DNA from: an uncultured Pseudothermotoga sp. | Lineage (GTDB): Bacteria > Thermotogota > Thermotogae > Thermotogales > DSM-5069 | Length of the DNA: 64,000 nt | NCBI GenBank assembly: GCA_937995655.1 | Contig: CALKJI010000002.1 | Span: 1-64,000 of the forward strand | Direction: 5' to 3' | In this document: piece after piece, positions 63,418-64,000 of the stretch | How the letters are laid out: each line of letters begins with the position of its first letter | How positions within the stretch are numbered: the first letter of the stretch is position 1 | Notes under the pieces: generated by a model | Database searches by the model: none | What the model was told of the DNA's origin: nothing | The model's input: only the letters and a program-made list of their open reading frames with translations | Position numbers and translations under genes: made by a program

Positions 63418-64000
63418 CTAAAGCCCTTCAAATGACATTCTTTCAAAACAAAACTCACGGTGACCAACTCTGATCTTTTTTTCGGAAATCTTTTTAAATG
63501 CCATTTTATAATATAAAGCCTTTGCTGGTTCATTTCCCTTTTCAACATCGAGTACTACCCTTTTGCAATTTTGTTGTCTTGCAAGTTCAAAGACATATTC
63601 GACGAGTTTTTTACCAAAACCCATTGATCTGAACTTTGGATATATGGCTATATTACTCAGATAGAATTCATCCTTTGAATGTTTACCCAAAGCACTTTCG
63701 ACTTTGACCAAATTCATGAATCTGAAAAGCCCTATCTCTTTCAATATCATTATTCCTGTATTTAGCCTGTTCTTTTTCACATAATCATAGGAATAACCAA
63801 CTATTAACCCTACAATTTGGGCTTCAAGTAGGCCGAACCAGGTGCATTCATGACTGAAAAGATTTCTTTCCTGAATATAAAGATTTCGCAACATCCTTTC
63901 GACTCGTCTACCAAAACAGCCCTCAAAGAAATTCCTGCCAGTCATTAAGACCAGATCTACAAAATCACAGGCATGTGATTTTTGTGCCTTTATCAGTTCT
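63418..64000 (-). CDS. GNAT-family N-acetyltransferase (5' end outside window)
   Basis: The frame is open from the window edge (first full codon at 63999) to TAG at 63418, with no start codon before ATG 63945; the residues before that ATG (AQKSHACDFVDLVLM) fit the usual GNAT start, so the gene begins outside. At least 193 aa are visible. The acetyl-CoA motif is FRSMGFGKKLVEYVFELA, preceded by the strand EFYLSNIAIYPK and followed by CKRVVLDVEKGNEPAKALYY and MAFKKI, all standard. Substrate unknown. Confidence 0.9.
   Translation of the reverse strand, partial: ELIKAQKSHACDFVDLVLMTGRNFFEGCFGRRVERMLRNLYIQERNLFSHECTWFGLLEAQIVGLIVGYSYDYVKKNRLNTGIMILKEIGLFRFMNLVKVESALGKHSKDEFYLSNIAIYPKFRSMGFGKKLVEYVFELARQQNCKRVVLDVEKGNEPAKALYYKMAFKKISEKKIRVGHREFCFERMSFEGL

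Noticed and set aside
1-64000. CRISPR array, prophage or transposase-bearing insertion sequence
   Set aside because: No regularly spaced repeats, cas genes, phage structural genes or transposase motifs were seen; the tyrosine recombinase alone is not evidence for a prophage.

Overview
The window looks like a chromosome segment of a thermophilic, anaerobic member of the Thermotogota, most like Pseudothermotoga/Thermotoga. This is inferred from gene content: a Thermotoga-style TM287/288-like ABC exporter pair, dnaK followed by hsp20, a pyrC-K-D-F-E operon, a GH5 endoglucanase, a DUF4382 lipoprotein, TRAP and peptide transporters, and closely packed overlapping genes with frequent GTG/TTG starts. 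Base composition is moderately AT-rich. No CRISPR array, insertion sequence with a transposase, or rRNA gene was seen.

Layout: 1-3.1 kb, the 3' end of a flagellin gene and a convergent two-component operon (response regulator, histidine kinase, small secreted protein). 3.4-5.5 kb, a DUF4382 lipoprotein and an ammonia-type NAD synthetase. 5.6-9.55 kb, the UMP biosynthesis operon pyrC-K-D-F-E on the minus strand, preceded by a 26-codon leader ORF that ends inside a terminator hairpin, which is a complete-looking pyr attenuator. 9.6-13.7 kb, a MarR-controlled heterodimeric ABC exporter. 13.8-16.8 kb, a glycerol-1-phosphate dehydrogenase-like gene and a glutamine-dependent NAD synthetase. 16.8-19.6 kb, the TldD/TldE protease pair. 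Then tRNA-Met with a perfect consensus promoter.

20.4-33.2 kb is a sensory and transport region. It holds a di-iron ODP-type protein joined to a soluble chemoreceptor, a peptide-type ABC transporter without its ATPases but with an unknown fourth gene, a decayed CPBP protease gene, a subtilisin-like lipoprotein protease, a small secreted protein, and an operon of an HD-GYP protein plus an H-NOX chemoreceptor. The H-NOX domain keeps the whole set of residues known to bind O2 in the Caldanaerobacter protein. Two unrelated oxygen/iron/NO-type sensors therefore feed chemotaxis within about 12 kb.

33.4-42.4 kb is a long minus-strand operon of cell-envelope and housekeeping genes (glycosyltransferase, UPF0104 membrane protein, TPR proteins, prepilin peptidase, lytic transglycosylase, Nnr repair enzyme, TrmB, GpsA). 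tRNA-Val lies between it and a UPF0173-hpt-small membrane protein-recG operon. 46.2-51 kb is a proteostasis cluster: dnaK behind a CIRCE-like operator and a consensus promoter, then hsp20 and a Clp ATPase that lacks both the ClpB middle domain and a recognisable ClpP-docking loop. 51-58.4 kb is a LacI-regulated catabolic locus: sugar isomerase, TRAP transporter dctPQM and two DapA-family lyases. 58.5-64 kb is looser: a secreted GH5 endoglucanase, long stretches without clear genes, a 60-aa orphan with its own promoter and terminator, a tyrosine recombinase, a 192-bp element bounded by perfect 19-bp inverted repeats, an HD-GYP protein with a degenerate receiver, and a GNAT acetyltransferase cut by the window edge.
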